In this document: positions 13,701 to 23,575 of the stretch, piece by piece
Position numbering within the stretch: position 1 is the first letter of the stretch
How the letters are laid out: each line of letters starts with the position of its first letter
NCBI GenBank assembly: GCA_025617745.1
Contig: CM046867.1
Coordinates: 27,458,705 to 27,522,704 of the forward strand
DNA: 64,000 nucleotides
Direction: 5' to 3'
Source of the DNA: Heliocidaris erythrogramma
Lineage: Eukaryota; Echinodermata; Echinoidea; Camarodonta; Echinometridae
Notes under the pieces: model-generated
Databases searched by the model: none
What the model was told of the DNA's origin: nothing
Seen by the model: only the letters and a program-made list of their open reading frames with translations
Position numbers and translations under genes: made by a program

Positions 13701-16700
13701 GTTGGACACAGTCTCACATAGGTACAGGGCCTATGACTGAGTGGCAGAACTCCACTTACATTTAAACATGTACAAACTTGTCCCACATAGGCTAGGGCAT
13801 GGGCTTACTGAGGCAGCCCAAACACATAGTGTTCGGGCTGCGATCAGCAGTCGTTTGTCAAAATGATAGCCATGAAACATGACATTAGTTGATTTTAGGC
13901 TACTTTAGGTACTTACAATACTTTCCGATTGACTGTCGTCTTTCTTTTCAATGAGGATGATACAAAAAAGGCCTATTTATCTCCAAAAGCCTGTACTAAA
14001 AACTTCCGTAGGTCGGTGTTTTGCTTGCAATGCGCATGCGTCAGCCGCTCCAATAATTTATATAGACAAGAAGGGAGTGGATAGTGGATATATGAATATT
14101 CATTATTCCCGTGTGTGACGAAAACTAAGTCGTCGTTGTAATAAATATTCATAGGCGCATGCGCAAGTGCCTATTTTCGCTTCTGCTTCAACAACATGGC
14201 GAATGGGACTGGTTTCGAAAATTGAGAGTAAAAAGTGACATTCATCGATTCTACACATTTTTTAGGAAAAGCTGATTTGCGGAAGTTCTGTTTAGGTAAG
14301 TGGCATCGTATATATGATACTTTAATTCCAAAAAATAACTTATATGGCCATATTTTCAATGGTCATTTGAACCACTCATAGCTACATTCCTATACTTCGT
14401 GTGTATAATGTAGGCAGTCATACACCTCAACTTTTTAAAACACCACTGCACAAAAGTCACAAACATTCACTCAAAATCGGCATTTAATTTACAAAAACCG
14501 ACAACAAAATATCCAAGAAATACAATAAATTCAACTCACCGATGTTGGAAAAGATATTTCCAAAAATCAAATCCGTAATTTACTGTTGATTCTCGCGAAA
14601 CGAGCTATCGGAGTCAATGTGTACATTTCCTGGTCGCCGCGGGTGCTGACATCTCCCCAAAAGCGTTTTGTCCTTAAAAATTCGGTCCCTGTGGCATACA
14701 CGGAAAAGTCCCGATTTTCTGTGTGCGCGATCGTAAAGATCGATGTGCGCTTGCGATCCCGAGTTTCTTCGTGGACAAAAATTTATTGGCCGATTTTAGT
14801 CTAAGACATCGGCAGTATGTGAACAACACGCGATCGCGAAACAAATCGGCGGGGATTTCTCCGGTTTTGGACAAGATTTTGACTTTGGATTTTGCTGAAA
14901 ATATCAAAAGTTCTTCCTAACCACTCCCGGGTACATTTCTGTAAAATAGTTGGTATTTTCTGTCGCATGTACTGAAGGTATGGGGGAAAAATAAGATAAA
15001 TATTTTAAATACCTTGCTTTCAAATTCAGCCCTTAAAAATCTCACTCCTACATCAAATGGCCGTTAGGAAGAACTTTTGGTATTTTCAGCAAAATCCAAA
15101 GTCAAAATCTTGTCCAAAACCGGAGAAATCCCCGCCGATTTGTTTCGCGATCGCGTATTGTTTACATACTGCCGATGTCTTAGACTAAAATCGGCCAATA
15201 AATTTTTTGTCCACGAAAAACTCGGGATCGCAAGCGCACATCGATCTTTACGATCGCGCACACAGAAAATCGGGACTTTCCGTGTATGCCACATAGGGAC
15301 CGAATTTTTAAGGACAAAACTCTTTTGGGGAGATGTCAGCGCCCGCGGCGACAAGGAAATGTACACAATGACTCCGATAGCTCGTTTCGCGAGAATCGAG
15401 AGTAAATTACGGATTTCATTTTTTGAAATATATTTTCCAACATCGGTGAGTTGAATTTATTGTATTTCTTGAATATTTTTGGGTCGGTTTTTGTAAATTA
15501 AATGCCGATTTTGAGTGAATGTTGGTGACTTTTGTGCAGTGGTGTTTTAAAAAGTTGAGGTGTATGACTGCCTACATTATACACACGAAGTATAGGAATG
15601 TAGCTATGAGTCACTCATAGGTACACGCCATTGCCGACTGTGTAGTAACGCAGCCAACACACATCCCATACCTAAACTGCATCACTGTGCATTTTTGGCT
15701 ATATTTAATTGAAACTGATCTATTGCAGTTTACTTAAATGCAAATAATTATGTTGAATAATAGATGATTAAAACTTACCAGGTTGTTTTGTGACCTTTGA
15801 AGAGGGTTTCCTGAAATTTTGGGTCCTTTTTGTCGATAACTGCTATCGAGACTGTCCCGTCAGCATCCAGTTTGTATTTTTCACGATTATAATGAAGGGA
15901 GCCCTCAGCGCTCGTAGTAGTACCGGTGCGATCTCCTACGAAGACCTGGAAGGGCCAAACTGACGACGTAAAAAAATAAAAAATATTATGTACGTACGTA
16001 ATAATTACTACGTACGTACGTAATATTTTTTATTTTTTTACGTCGTCAGTTTGGCCCTTTCAGATCTTCGTAGAATAGTTTGTGTGCGTAACATTCTGCG
16101 TACGTATCTACGGTGCGTAACCATGTAGAGCGGCCTCACTAGTGCGCAACATTATTGAGAGCAGTCGTCATCCGTATGGAGGTGTGGGTAACAAGTACCA
16201 AAAAGAGGGCTGTAAATGTAAGTTTTTATAACTTTCTACATTTTGTATCTTAACGAACTGATAACTTAAAATCTAAAGAATGATACTTCAGTATCAGTTT
16301 GCCCACAAAAACCTCCATTTCAAACAAAATTACATCTGTATCCCCAATACCCAGTATACACACATGTATATGATCCTAATGGTCAATATGACCATTGCTT
16401 GCTGATGTGCTATGAGTGTTCCTAACGGCCATTAGAGGTAGGAGTGAGATTTTTAAGGCCTGAATTTGAAAGCAAGTATTTAAAATATTTATCTTATTTT
16501 CCCCCCCATACCTTTACTTCGTGGCAGCGTCCCGGGGCTAGGGCATGGGCCTAACTTAGTAGTAATGTCGGAACTCCCGACTCCGCGCTCCGTAAAAATT
16601 TTTACAGTCGACATTAAATCCACACACTCCAATGTTAACGAATGGGACCGAGCTTAAATTCACGTAACACAGGCCATATTTTCCTATCAATTTAATTTAT

Positions 16701-16869
16701 ATTTAACAATTAGACAACTAAACAATATTTTACCTGAAAGAAACGGTCTTCTGAGCAACCCATTATTAACGAAGGAAGATGCTAGTCCATACCCAGCGCA
16801 CATCCACGTATATTTATTAAGAAATTTGACCTTGCCAGCAATTTGCTGATTTTCAGACTGGGCAGCCAT
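4776..16869 (-). CDS. NDUFC2: NDUFC2-like complex I subunit (B14.5b), 3 exons, complete
   Basis: Exons on the minus strand are 16869-16734 (136 nt), 5580-5440 (141 nt) and 4828-4776 (53 nt), joined in frame to give 109 residues and a TGA. Exon 1 starts at an ATG in AAAATGGCTGCC and encodes residues 1-45, including KYTWMCAGYGLASSFVNN and LLRRPFLS. Exon 2 carries a hydrophobic helix (IAASLIGGVIGYFIG) followed by RYENRALAEKE and RHPEDF. Exon 3 encodes ETPKKLGEITQRWLPAR. Known of the family: NDUFC2 is a small accessory inner-membrane subunit of mitochondrial NADH:ubiquinone oxidoreductase, about 119 residues in human, with two N-terminal membrane helices, an RRP motif before the second helix and HPEDF near the C-terminus; order and spacing agree. 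Splice sites are TTTCAG|GTAAAA, TTCAG|GTGGAC, AAAGG|GTAAG and TTGCAG|AGACAC. The assembly rests on phase continuity and family similarity, not on transcripts. Intron 1 is unusually long and repeat-filled. Confidence 0.88.
4829..5439 (-). other. NDUFC2 intron 2 (611 bp)
   Basis: Bounded by GG|GTAAG at 5439 and TTGCAG at 4829. AT-rich; no repeat or gene noted apart from a poly-A run at 5368-5381. Confidence 0.8.
5581..9956. other. left part of NDUFC2 intron 1: AT-rich, few features
   Basis: A partly repeated segment (about 6515-6615 and 6857-6980, sharing GTTGAAGAGTCCCTGA and TTTTGTTGTCTGTTTTT) is the main structure. TGTTGGACACAGTC.CACATAGG at 6621 recurs at 13700. Two 47-bp direct repeats (AACTGTAACTATACTTTTAT) lie at 8379-8475. 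Poly-C runs lie at 9297-9320. No exon was found on either strand. Confidence 0.5.
9957..10911. mobile_element. element with four 161-bp tandem repeats and TACCCCCGCC ends
   Basis: Inverted ends TACCCCCGCC (9958-9967) and GGCGGGGGTA (10901-10910) enclose a tandem array with 161-bp spacing, the TTTGGTCGAAAACTGAG block recurring at about 9991, 10152, 10313 and 10474, plus a fifth partial unit after 10724. The units carry no gene, as 161 is not a multiple of three and the reading frames are side effects. A central array of units near 160 bp recalls Helitron-related pearl elements of bivalves; that link is inference. A 171-bp MITE interrupts the last unit. Confidence 0.7.
10553..10723. mobile_element. 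171-bp MITE nested in the 161-bp repeat element, TSD CAATG
   Basis: Termini are near-perfect inverted repeats starting GGTGATTTTAAGTATGGTGT, with CAATG on both sides (10548-10552 and 10724-10728). The interrupted host repeat resumes at GGCAACGCAG, proving insertion. The interior repeats TTAGTGTTAACA-like phrases in both orientations. Confidence 0.85.
10912..14373. other. central NDUFC2 intron 1
   Basis: Apart from the MULE copy at 12320-12748, this is unassigned. Homopolymer G/C runs lie at 11244-11255, 11459-11470 and 11825-11842. 12749-13550 is relatively CpG-rich and has GT-rich donor-like sites but no frame I trust. Confidence 0.4.
12320..12748. mobile_element. MULE-like element with 9-bp target duplication (copy 1)
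   Basis: Terminal inverted repeats begin TAGACCGAAAATTCTGTCTC and extend through CGTTCGTTAGC; beyond a 21-bp indel both sides continue with CTCTTCACTTA.AGACAGAAACG. Flanks are GTACCAGGT (12311-12319) and GTACCATGT (12749-12757), one mismatch apart. Long TIRs plus a 9-bp duplication fit Mutator-like elements. The 429-bp body contains no transposase frame. Copy 2 is at 23449-23575. Confidence 0.8.
14374..15611. repeat. large palindrome, arms 547/548 bp, spacer 143 bp
   Basis: 14374-14920 is the inverted complement of 15064-15611 with only scattered differences. Outer arms share ACTCATAGCTACATTCCTAT and inner arms end AAAAGTTCTTCCTAA. Both arms keep a partly open frame reading SKTGEIPADLFRDRVLFTYC then RSLRSRTQKIGTF; it is 125 codons in the right arm on the plus strand (15077-15454) and interrupted in the left arm. 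I do not recognise the peptide. The spacer contains TAAATATTTTAAATAC, reused inverted at 16425-16513. Confidence 0.85.
15778..15960 (-). other. orphan exon-like reading frame inside NDUFC2 intron 1
   Basis: The minus strand from 15960 down reads VWPFQVFVGDRTGTTTSAEG, then SLHYNREKYKLDADGTVSIA, then VIDKKDPKFQETLFKGHKTT and W, with codon use like a real protein. It ends exactly at a strong donor, ACCTG|GTAAGTTTT. A possible acceptor (CCTTCCAG) precedes GTCTTC. Joined to NDUFC2 exon 1 the phase is wrong and meets a stop, so it is not an NDUFC2 exon as read. I do not recognise the family. It may be an exon of a captured or transposon gene. Confidence 0.45.
15936..16073. repeat. near-perfect hairpin around ACGTACGTACGTA
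   Basis: Two arms of about 65 bp mirror each other: CTACGAAGACCTGGAAGGGC...GACGACGTAAAAAAATAAAA on the left and the complement up to CTTCGTAG on the right. They meet at alternating TACG/CGTA runs. The left arm includes the start of the orphan exon-like frame. A snapback transposon end is likely. Confidence 0.8.
16425..16513. repeat. inverted third copy of the palindrome spacer
   Basis: TAACGGCCATTAGAGGTAGG to CCCCCATACCTTTACTTC is the inverted counterpart of about 14975-15067, including GGAGTGAGATTTTTAAGG. It shows that the palindrome and this segment belong to one repeat complex about 2.1 kb long. Confidence 0.65.
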
Positions 16870-16884
16870 TTTGGATTGACACAA

Positions 16885-16975
16885 TGCTGATGATGGGGGC
16901 GCGCCGGGCCGACCGGGGAGGGGGGGGGGGGGGGGGCGGCAGCGGCGGCAGTGTGAGCCACACGTACGTTCACGA
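16885..16975 (-). promoter_or_regulatory. GC-rich NDUFC2 leader / promoter-proximal tract
   Basis: Directly upstream of the NDUFC2 start codon is a GC-rich block, read on the minus strand as GCCGCCGCTGCCGCC, a run of about 20 C, then GGTCGGCCCGGCGCGCCCCC. It is the only GC-rich, CpG-bearing patch beside a start codon here, as expected for a housekeeping promoter or 5' UTR. No TATA box is evident. The transcription start cannot be placed. Confidence 0.4.
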
Positions 16976-17277
16976 CTCTATTTTCATTTCTGGAACCATT
17001 TTGGTTGTTGTTGTTTAATACCATCTGCGTTCAGTTATTGATGTTATGATTAATTACACTTTTTTAAAAATTATTAATGTAATACTAATAGACCTGTTGT
17101 TTATGGCTGCTCTTAATAAATTCTGGATATAAGTATTTCTTCCTCTCTCTTGATTGCTTGTAGTACCGTACGGTACATCTTTTTGATGATGTCAATCAAC
17201 AGGTCCAGTGAGTCGCGACCAAACTGATATGAACACCTAACCGTCGGCATTCCTCTGTAATTAACAAAAATCCCCCG

Positions 17278-17690
17278 GGAAAGTTAGTTCGACGCCCGGA
17301 CTGCTTTTCAGTTATTTGGACGCAATATAGCACTGTATGTAACAGGACGGTGCAGGGAGGGGGAAGGGGAGTTTCCCCTCTCCCGCGCGAAGCGCGACAG
17401 CTCTGACGCTTTATAGCAAATTTGAGAGAAAGGTAACGGCTCGTATAGCACCTTTTTTTAGGGGGAAAGTTAGTTCGACGCACGGACTGCTTCATAGTTC
17501 AATTATTTGGACGCAGTACGGCACTGTATGTAACAGGGGTGGGTGCAGGGAGGGCTCTGACGTTTTATAGCAAATTTGAGAGAAAGATAACGGCTTGTAG
17601 CACCTGTTTTAGGCGCAAACTTCGACGCCCGGACTGCTTTTCAATTATTTGGACGCAATACGGCACTGTATGTAACGGGGGTGGGATAAA
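17278..17690. repeat. three diverged tandem units upstream of NDUFC2
   Basis: GCCCGGACTGCTTTTCA with ATTTGGACGCAATA and GCACTGTATGTAAC recurs near 17294, 17480 and 17628, separated by GCTCTGACG.TTTATAGCAAA and TTTGAGAGAAAG blocks. Spacing varies (about 185 and 150 bp) because the first unit holds an extra GC-rich insert. Confidence 0.7.
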
Positions 17691-17785
17691 TGTTAAAAGG
17701 GTCAAAATTACCAAAAAGCATAATTATGCCAAGTCTGCGTGGCGACTATATGTGGGGCGGGGCAAGGTCGTTGTGCCTCCGCCCC

Positions 17786-17970
17786 GAAGAAGAAGAAGAA
17801 AAAGAAGAAGAAGAAGAAGAAGAAGAAGAAGAAGAAGAAGAAGAAGAAGAAGAAGAAGAAGAAGAAGAAGAAGAAGAAGAAGAAGAAGAAGAAGAAGAAG
17901 AAGAAGAAGAAGAAGAAGAAGAAGAAGAAGAAGAAGAAGAAGAAGAAGAAGAAGAAGAAGGAGGAGGAGG
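17786..17970. repeat. GAA trinucleotide microsatellite
   Basis: About 58 GAA units, then four GAG-type units, with one AAAG interruption at the start. All forward frames are open (poly-Arg, poly-Glu, poly-Lys), so the long reading frames here are artefacts. Confidence 0.95.
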
Positions 17971-17984
17971 ACTGATAATCTTGT

Positions 17985-18870
17985 AGGTTTCTATAGGACC
18001 TATAGAAAATCCTAATGGTGTCTTATAGGACCAATCAGAAAATAATTAACTATCAGATTAATATAAGAAGAAATGCTAGAAATGTCTACAGGAATACATT
18101 ATTAATTATTAATCCTATCCTGTAATCATATCCAATCCTATCCTACTCCTATAAATCCTATAACCTACATCCTATGTCCTATACCTAGCTACTAAGCAAT
18201 ATTTATTGTATCACATCCATTATAATTATATAGGGACATAAAAATATGGTTACTATAAACTAGATTACACTTTTATTATTAAAATTAATTTGCACTTTTA
18301 TTAATGAAATATGAAAATGCCTTTTGAAATTGTGTACATTACAATAGTTTAATGTAAGTAAAATTTCTATCACAGTTCAAATCTTAATCCCAAATCTAAA
18401 TGTATTTATCTATTTTTCATATTTTAGATTATTGTTATTCATGAATATTCATGATTGATTAGGACCTATAGAAACCAATAGAAACCAATAGAAACATCCA
18501 AAAACCAATAGGACCAATAGAAACCAATAGAAACATCCAAAAACCAATAGGACCAATAGAAACAACCCAAACCCAATAGTACTGTTTATAGAATCTATTG
18601 GTTTCATCATTGGATTGGTGTATGGGATCCATTATAGGAATCCAATAGAAACCAATAGGACCAACAGGATAGTAGCATGGCACCCTTGAATTATTGAATG
18701 GGCTTTACTGGATTTTCTATGGGTTTTATGGGTTTTTATGGGTGCACATTTGAACAGCTGTGCTTCATCTATGGCTTCGTATAGGAAACCAATAGAAACC
18801 AACAAAACCATCAGAAACCATCAGAAATTTCCTATTGGTTTTCTATGGGTCTCTATGGGATTTTCGACCT
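17985..18870. repeat. CCTATAG / CCAATAG-rich degenerate satellite-like stretch
   Basis: Units such as GGACCAATAGAAACCAATAG with AACATCCAAAAACCAATAGG repeat at 18464-18570 and, diverged and inverted, up to 18870. CTATAGGACCTATAGAAA occurs at the left end. GAA-type runs lie at both ends (17786-17970 and 18869-18894). The frame GPIGFWMFLLVSIG comes from the repeat and is not a gene. Confidence 0.6.
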
Positions 18871-18894
18871 GGGAAGAAGAAGAAGAAGAAGAAG

Positions 18895-20391
18895 ACATAA
18901 GAAGTCTGAGTTTAAGAGGGAGGGGGAGAGAGATGGGGAATAAAGAATAGAGCTAGAGAGAGAGAGAGAGAGAGAGCCTCGGAGAGAGACCGGAAATAGA
19001 GGGAGGGGATCTTGGGAATATATGAAACTCGCCTGAGGGGGCATTAGCCCCTGCGATCCCAGAAATCCAGCTGAAAGCAATAGTATGATTTACACATCTA
19101 TAGATAGTGGCGTATTATCGACGCAAATAGACCACTTCATCGTTAACCTTTAGGTGACATGGCAGTTGTTGATTTCAAAATTCATGCAGCCCCTTCACCC
19201 CACCTCGTAATATGCATAATGATCTTGACGATAGTGATGATGTTAGTATAGCTAGGTAAATGATGATAATAATAAAAAGTACAAAAGGTTCGCTGAAAAG
19301 ACATTAGTCTGAATATGGATACGAACAGGGGACCGGTGACGATCCGTGTTCACGATTGGGGGAATGACCGGAGAGGGAGCGAAGCCAATGGCGTATATAG
19401 GGATTATGGCGCCTGGGGCTAAACATGAAGTTACGCCCCCCCCCCCCCCCGAGTGCCTAAATTTATCTACGTTAGCGAGGGAGCAAAGCGACCGAGTGGC
19501 AAATTTTTCCATTTAACCCTAAAAAACGCAATTTTTTGTGCATTTTACCCAGCAAATTTTGCAATTGACCACCGCAATTCAGCGGTAGAGAAGCTCGAAT
19601 TTTATACATTGCTAAACGGTTTTCTACTCACTCACTTATACAATCGGGAGCAAAACTAACGAAAACCCTAAATAGGCTTGAGAAAGAGTGGAGAAATTCT
19701 GCAAGGTTACCTGAAGTTGAGAACCGTTGCAAATGCTGTTTTATACACTTTATCCTATATTTGGGGTGCAATATTTATCAGGAGTCCTTATGAAACTTAC
19801 ATGATATAGCGAGCAAAGCAATTACATCTTTATTTTTTCAAAAAAACTAAATTTCTGGTGCAATTAATATACAATGCGGATTTGGGGGCGTATAATCCGT
19901 AAGGATTATGAGTTTTCTTCATCCCCCCTTTTTTCTTTTACTCCTTTGCGTTTTTTGCGCCCCTCCAAGTGACGCCCGGGGCACGCGCCCCCTGCATGCC
20001 CGCTAGATACAGAAAGCGACAGAGCGGGGGAGGGTGTGGGAGGGGGGTATCTCCCTCCCCACACCAGGCACTTTTTCAAAAATCTGTCTATAAAACTTGC
20101 ATTTCAGAGCATCCCAGAATGTTTTTTTAATGAAAAGAAGGAATGCACGGATCTACGCCAATGGACGGAACCCCTCAATTGAGAATAACAATGCAAGTGA
20201 ACGAATTTTCTTCGCTATTTTTTCGCATTGAAATTATGGAATTTCTTATTTCCTTACTTCTAATTATTAAAGAATGTGATATTTCAAGATCAAACATAAT
20301 GAGTTTGAATAATTATTAGTTTAAGTTAATGTATCATAATTCTTATTTATTTTATCCAAAAACATTGGGGGATGATAACACAGGGGTGCCA
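18895..20391. other. unassigned repeat-like intergenic DNA
   Basis: GA runs (18955-18976), a poly-C run (19435-19450) and stretches such as GCGCCCCTCCAAGTGACGCC look like decayed transposon sequence. No coding, RNA or target-duplication evidence. Confidence 0.35.
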
Positions 20392-20596
20392 GGTAAAAAT
20401 GCCAGAGGAAAAAATGCCAGAGGTAAAAATGCCAGGCATTTTTACCACTGGCATTTTTTCCTCTGGCATTTTTACCTCTGGCATATTTTCCTCTGGCATT
20501 TTTTCCTCTGGCATTTTTACCTCTGGCATTTTTACCTCTGGCATTTTTACCACTGGCATTTTTACCTCTGGCATTTTTACCTCTGGCATTTTTACA
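20392..20596. repeat. 15-bp tandem array GGCATTTTTACCTCT with orientation switch
   Basis: About three units in complement (GGTAAAAATGCCAGA) are followed at about 20432 by ten to eleven units in forward orientation (GGCATTTTTACCTCT, GGCATTTTTTCCTCT, GGCATTTTTACCACT). The unit is a multiple of three without stops, so both strands show repetitive reading frames (KNARG, SGIFT); I do not call these genes. Confidence 0.9.
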
Positions 20597-21416
20597 CCGA
20601 ACCAACACAGGCCATCCCCCCACCTCAATTTTTGGGGATATATACCCACCTCAATTTCTTTTTTTTTTGGGGGGGATATATACCCCCCCCCCCCCCCCCC
20701 CCCCGGGATCGACACCCATGGATACGAAATACAATCAAGAAGTTCGGCGCTTTCCACACACAGGGAGTTCTGTGTGATATACAGAGCGTACCATTTTCAC
20801 AGCGCATGCGCATATCATAAAAGATCCTGAAGATCCTATTTAAGATAGGACAGCTCTAGCTTTTCTAGAATATGTACAGGGGTCTTCAAAATCTATATAC
20901 GGGGAAGGGCGCTTAACAGCGTTGGCTGTAGGTAAACTGACGTATATTAACTGTGTACAAACTATATCTGGGAAAATGACCCGGGGGTGGGGGTGAAACA
21001 CTGTAGCACAAAGGAAACCAGGGGTCTCTATAAATTCAGAAAAGGGAAGGGGCTTGAAATTTCGTGAGAAGCATATACTCAACAGGGCAAAGGGAACAGT
21101 CAGCTACCACAATGTTGTCATCATGGCTTTTTCCTTTATAGATGATTTAAAAAAAAATATTTCATTGGTTTTCAAAACTTACAAGAATATTAAAAGATGA
21201 AAAATCAGACACACACACAGTCTTGTATTGCTTTACTTCCGAGGAAAAGTATTGTTCCTCTATTGTTCCTCCGTCCTCGGACAGTCGACGGAATAAGGCA
21301 CAAATTCATTGTTCGACGTTCGAGGACTATTGTCCGGCTTCCGAGGACCATTGTTCTCATGATTTTTTTTTGTTCTCTGCCCGAAAATGTCCTCGGACAT
21401 ACGGCTAAACACGCCT

Positions 21417-21472
21417 ACACACACACACACACACACCCTCACACACACACACACACACACACTCACACACAC
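21417..21472. repeat. CA microsatellite
   Basis: (CA)n with a few CTC interruptions; reading frames across it are artefacts. Confidence 0.95.
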
Positions 21473-22079
21473 GGAGGCGGAGCTGGGGGCACAGTATTGC
21501 CACTTTTTCAAGAACCAGAAAAGTGCCCCTTTGTTTATGAAAAGTTCCCCTTTCTCTCTGATAATTTTGAGAGATTATTGATCTTACTTGCCTTTAGACA
21601 TTATGACCACATTTGAGCTAGTAGAATGACACATCTTCTGCTGTGGGAGGGGAAAGCTCATCTGATTTACATTACTGTAGTGGTAGTAACATGGATACTT
21701 GTTATATTAATACATAAAGCCGCACTGATGATATGGCTCATTTTTTGTAAGAAAATGTGGGAAATATATGTAAAAGGGTTGCACCTTATTACAAGAGGAA
21801 GGGGCACTTATCAGATGTGAAAAGAGAAACTTATCAAGTGGAGAAAATGGAATTTATTAGAGAGAAGTAAAGGGACAATTAACATATTTGAAAAGGAGGA
21901 AATATACGTTAGAAAATAAAAGAGGCAAGAATCAGAAGGGGAAATGGAAAGAAGAAAAAGAAAAAAATTCGGGTACTTGAAAAGTGGGAGGCACTGTGCC
22001 CCTGTCCACCCCACTTTTAGTAGTATAAATGGGCACTTATCAGACAGAAAGTGTCATTTTTCAGAAATGCGCGCTTATT

Positions 22080-22370
22080 ATTTGATGTATATATGTTATC
22101 TATTTATCTACTCTTTATTTTCTTCTCTCTTGTTCTCTTTCCTTTTCTTTTTCTTTTGCACACTTTATGTAATATTTATATTTCTTATCTCATTATTCTG
22201 TAAATAACTTATTGTAAATACCTTGTAAATACACTAACTTTATTGTGAAATGATATTGTATATGTTACGTTCTATGATTAGTGTCCCCAATACCCAAACG
22301 AGGGTGACATGGGTCCAATAAAATCTTTGTCAAATCATTGTCAAATCATTGTCATTGTCAAATCATATGG
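22080..22370 (+). mobile_element. probable LINE 3' UTR with repeated tail
   Basis: A pyrimidine-rich then AT-rich stretch ends in CCAATACCCAAACGAGGGTG followed by a tail of TTGTCAAATCA units (about 22325-22366). A 3' end made of short tandem units after GGGTGACATGGGTCCAATAAA is typical of some non-LTR retrotransposons. No protein motif was seen, so this is tentative. Confidence 0.4.
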
Positions 22371-22520
22371 CAATTTAGATACGCGAGCGCGCGGCCGGCA
22401 CCATACAATGTACACCAAACAAAATTCCAAAAGAACGATCAATGAGAATTACTTAAGGGTACAGTATTTCATCTGTCTTTGAAATGAATTTCGGAGCTAA
22501 AGAAGGATGCGGTATATAAA

Positions 22521-22648
22521 ACAAATGTTGACTGCTTCTTTTTCACATCACGGTTAAAACCATGGCCCTCGGTGGTCTTGCGAACTGTGCTAGCTCACCT
22601 CGGTCCATAGTTTTCACCGTGCCCCTCAAAGCAGTCAACATTTGTACA
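22521..22648. repeat. 128-bp hairpin element
   Basis: Inverted ends ACAAATGTTGACTGCTT and AAGCAGTCAACATTTGT enclose a second inner inversion (CGGTTAAAACCATGGCCC / ATAGTTTTCACCG). Short MITE-like structure; no coding content. Confidence 0.6.
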
Positions 22649-23214
22649 ATATCTACCTCAAGGTCAGTCAATATTATATAAACACTTTCTACCCAGTCAA
22701 AGCGTCAGTGCAGTCAGTATACCTACTTCCGTTACAAATCGGGAAGTGTCCTATCTTCCCCGTTATCATAACTTATAGGATCTTTTTAATACTACGTAAT
22801 AGGGGAATACCCTGAACTTCGCTTCACGTGACATGGCAAATCTAGGCGAAAACGAAACTGCTTCTGTCAAATTCGCTTCAAAACAATAGTTATTTGCTAA
22901 ATCTGTACAATATTACGACATAGCCAACTATTGTGGTGGATTCTTAATATCATATATATTGATGAGGTCGCAGCAGGTAAGCTAGCAGTCACATCCCTTA
23001 TTTATATGGCAAGATCGTGAACTGAAAATAGTGCACGTACCACCATGACCACCGGCCGGGACTGCGGCTCACACAAACAGTTACTTCAAATACTAGTTAG
23101 CGGTTCATTATTGCGCGTGTAAGTTAGGCATAGGGCTTTAGTGGGAGTTGGGTTCCTCCAATTCCAATTCCAAATAATAATTCCTATTTCCACCGTACCT
23201 CCATAGACATAAAT

Positions 23215-23430
23215 TATTCTTCTTCTCCTTCTTCTTTTTCTTCTCCGTTGGTGTGTAACTGTAAGCATCAAATGATCAATTAATAAGGTAAGCATTAATA
23301 AATATGGTAAGGCACTAGTAATGTCAATGATTTAACGGTTAATTTTAAATCATTATTACTAGTGCCTTACCATATTTATTAATTGATCATTTGCTGCTTA
23401 CACACCAACGGAGAAGAAAAAGAAGAAGTT
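23215..23430. repeat. inverted repeat with arms of about 90 bp
   Basis: TTCTTTTTCTTCTCCGTTGG, TGTGTAA and ATGATCAATTAATA on the left mirror TAATTGATCATTTG, CACACCAACGGAGAAG on the right. ATATGGTAAGGCACTAGTAA and its complement form the inner arms around a loop of about 25 bp (23320-23345). It lies 18 bp before the hairpin MULE copy. Confidence 0.65.
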
Positions 23431-23448
23431 ACATGGCTTAGCCTTACT

Positions 23449-23575
23449 TAGACCGAAAATTCTGTCTCTCGTTCGTTAGCCTCTAGTCTTATTTGGATAG
23501 GGTCGGCTCAAGTGAAGAGCCGACCCTATCCAAATAAGAGGCTATAAACGAACGAGAGACAGAATTTTCGGTCTA
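23449..23575. mobile_element. MULE-like element reduced to a hairpin (copy 2), 9-bp target duplication
   Basis: Same termini as the element at 12320-12748, but only 127 bp: two arms of about 60 bp joined by a few bases around CTCAAGTGAAGAG. Exact 9-bp direct repeats AGCCTTACT flank it (23440-23448 and 23576-23584). The arms contain GGATAGGGTCGGCTC, also present in the right TIR of copy 1, so this is a snapback derivative of the same family. Confidence 0.85.

Noticed and set aside
17539..18015. Long poly-Arg/Glu/Lys reading frames
   Set aside because: Produced entirely by the GAA microsatellite; all three frames are open because of the repeat.
20321..20830. Four overlapping 100-163-codon frames on both strands
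   Set aside because: The 15-bp unit is a multiple of three and lacks stops, so it opens frames on both strands without coding meaning.
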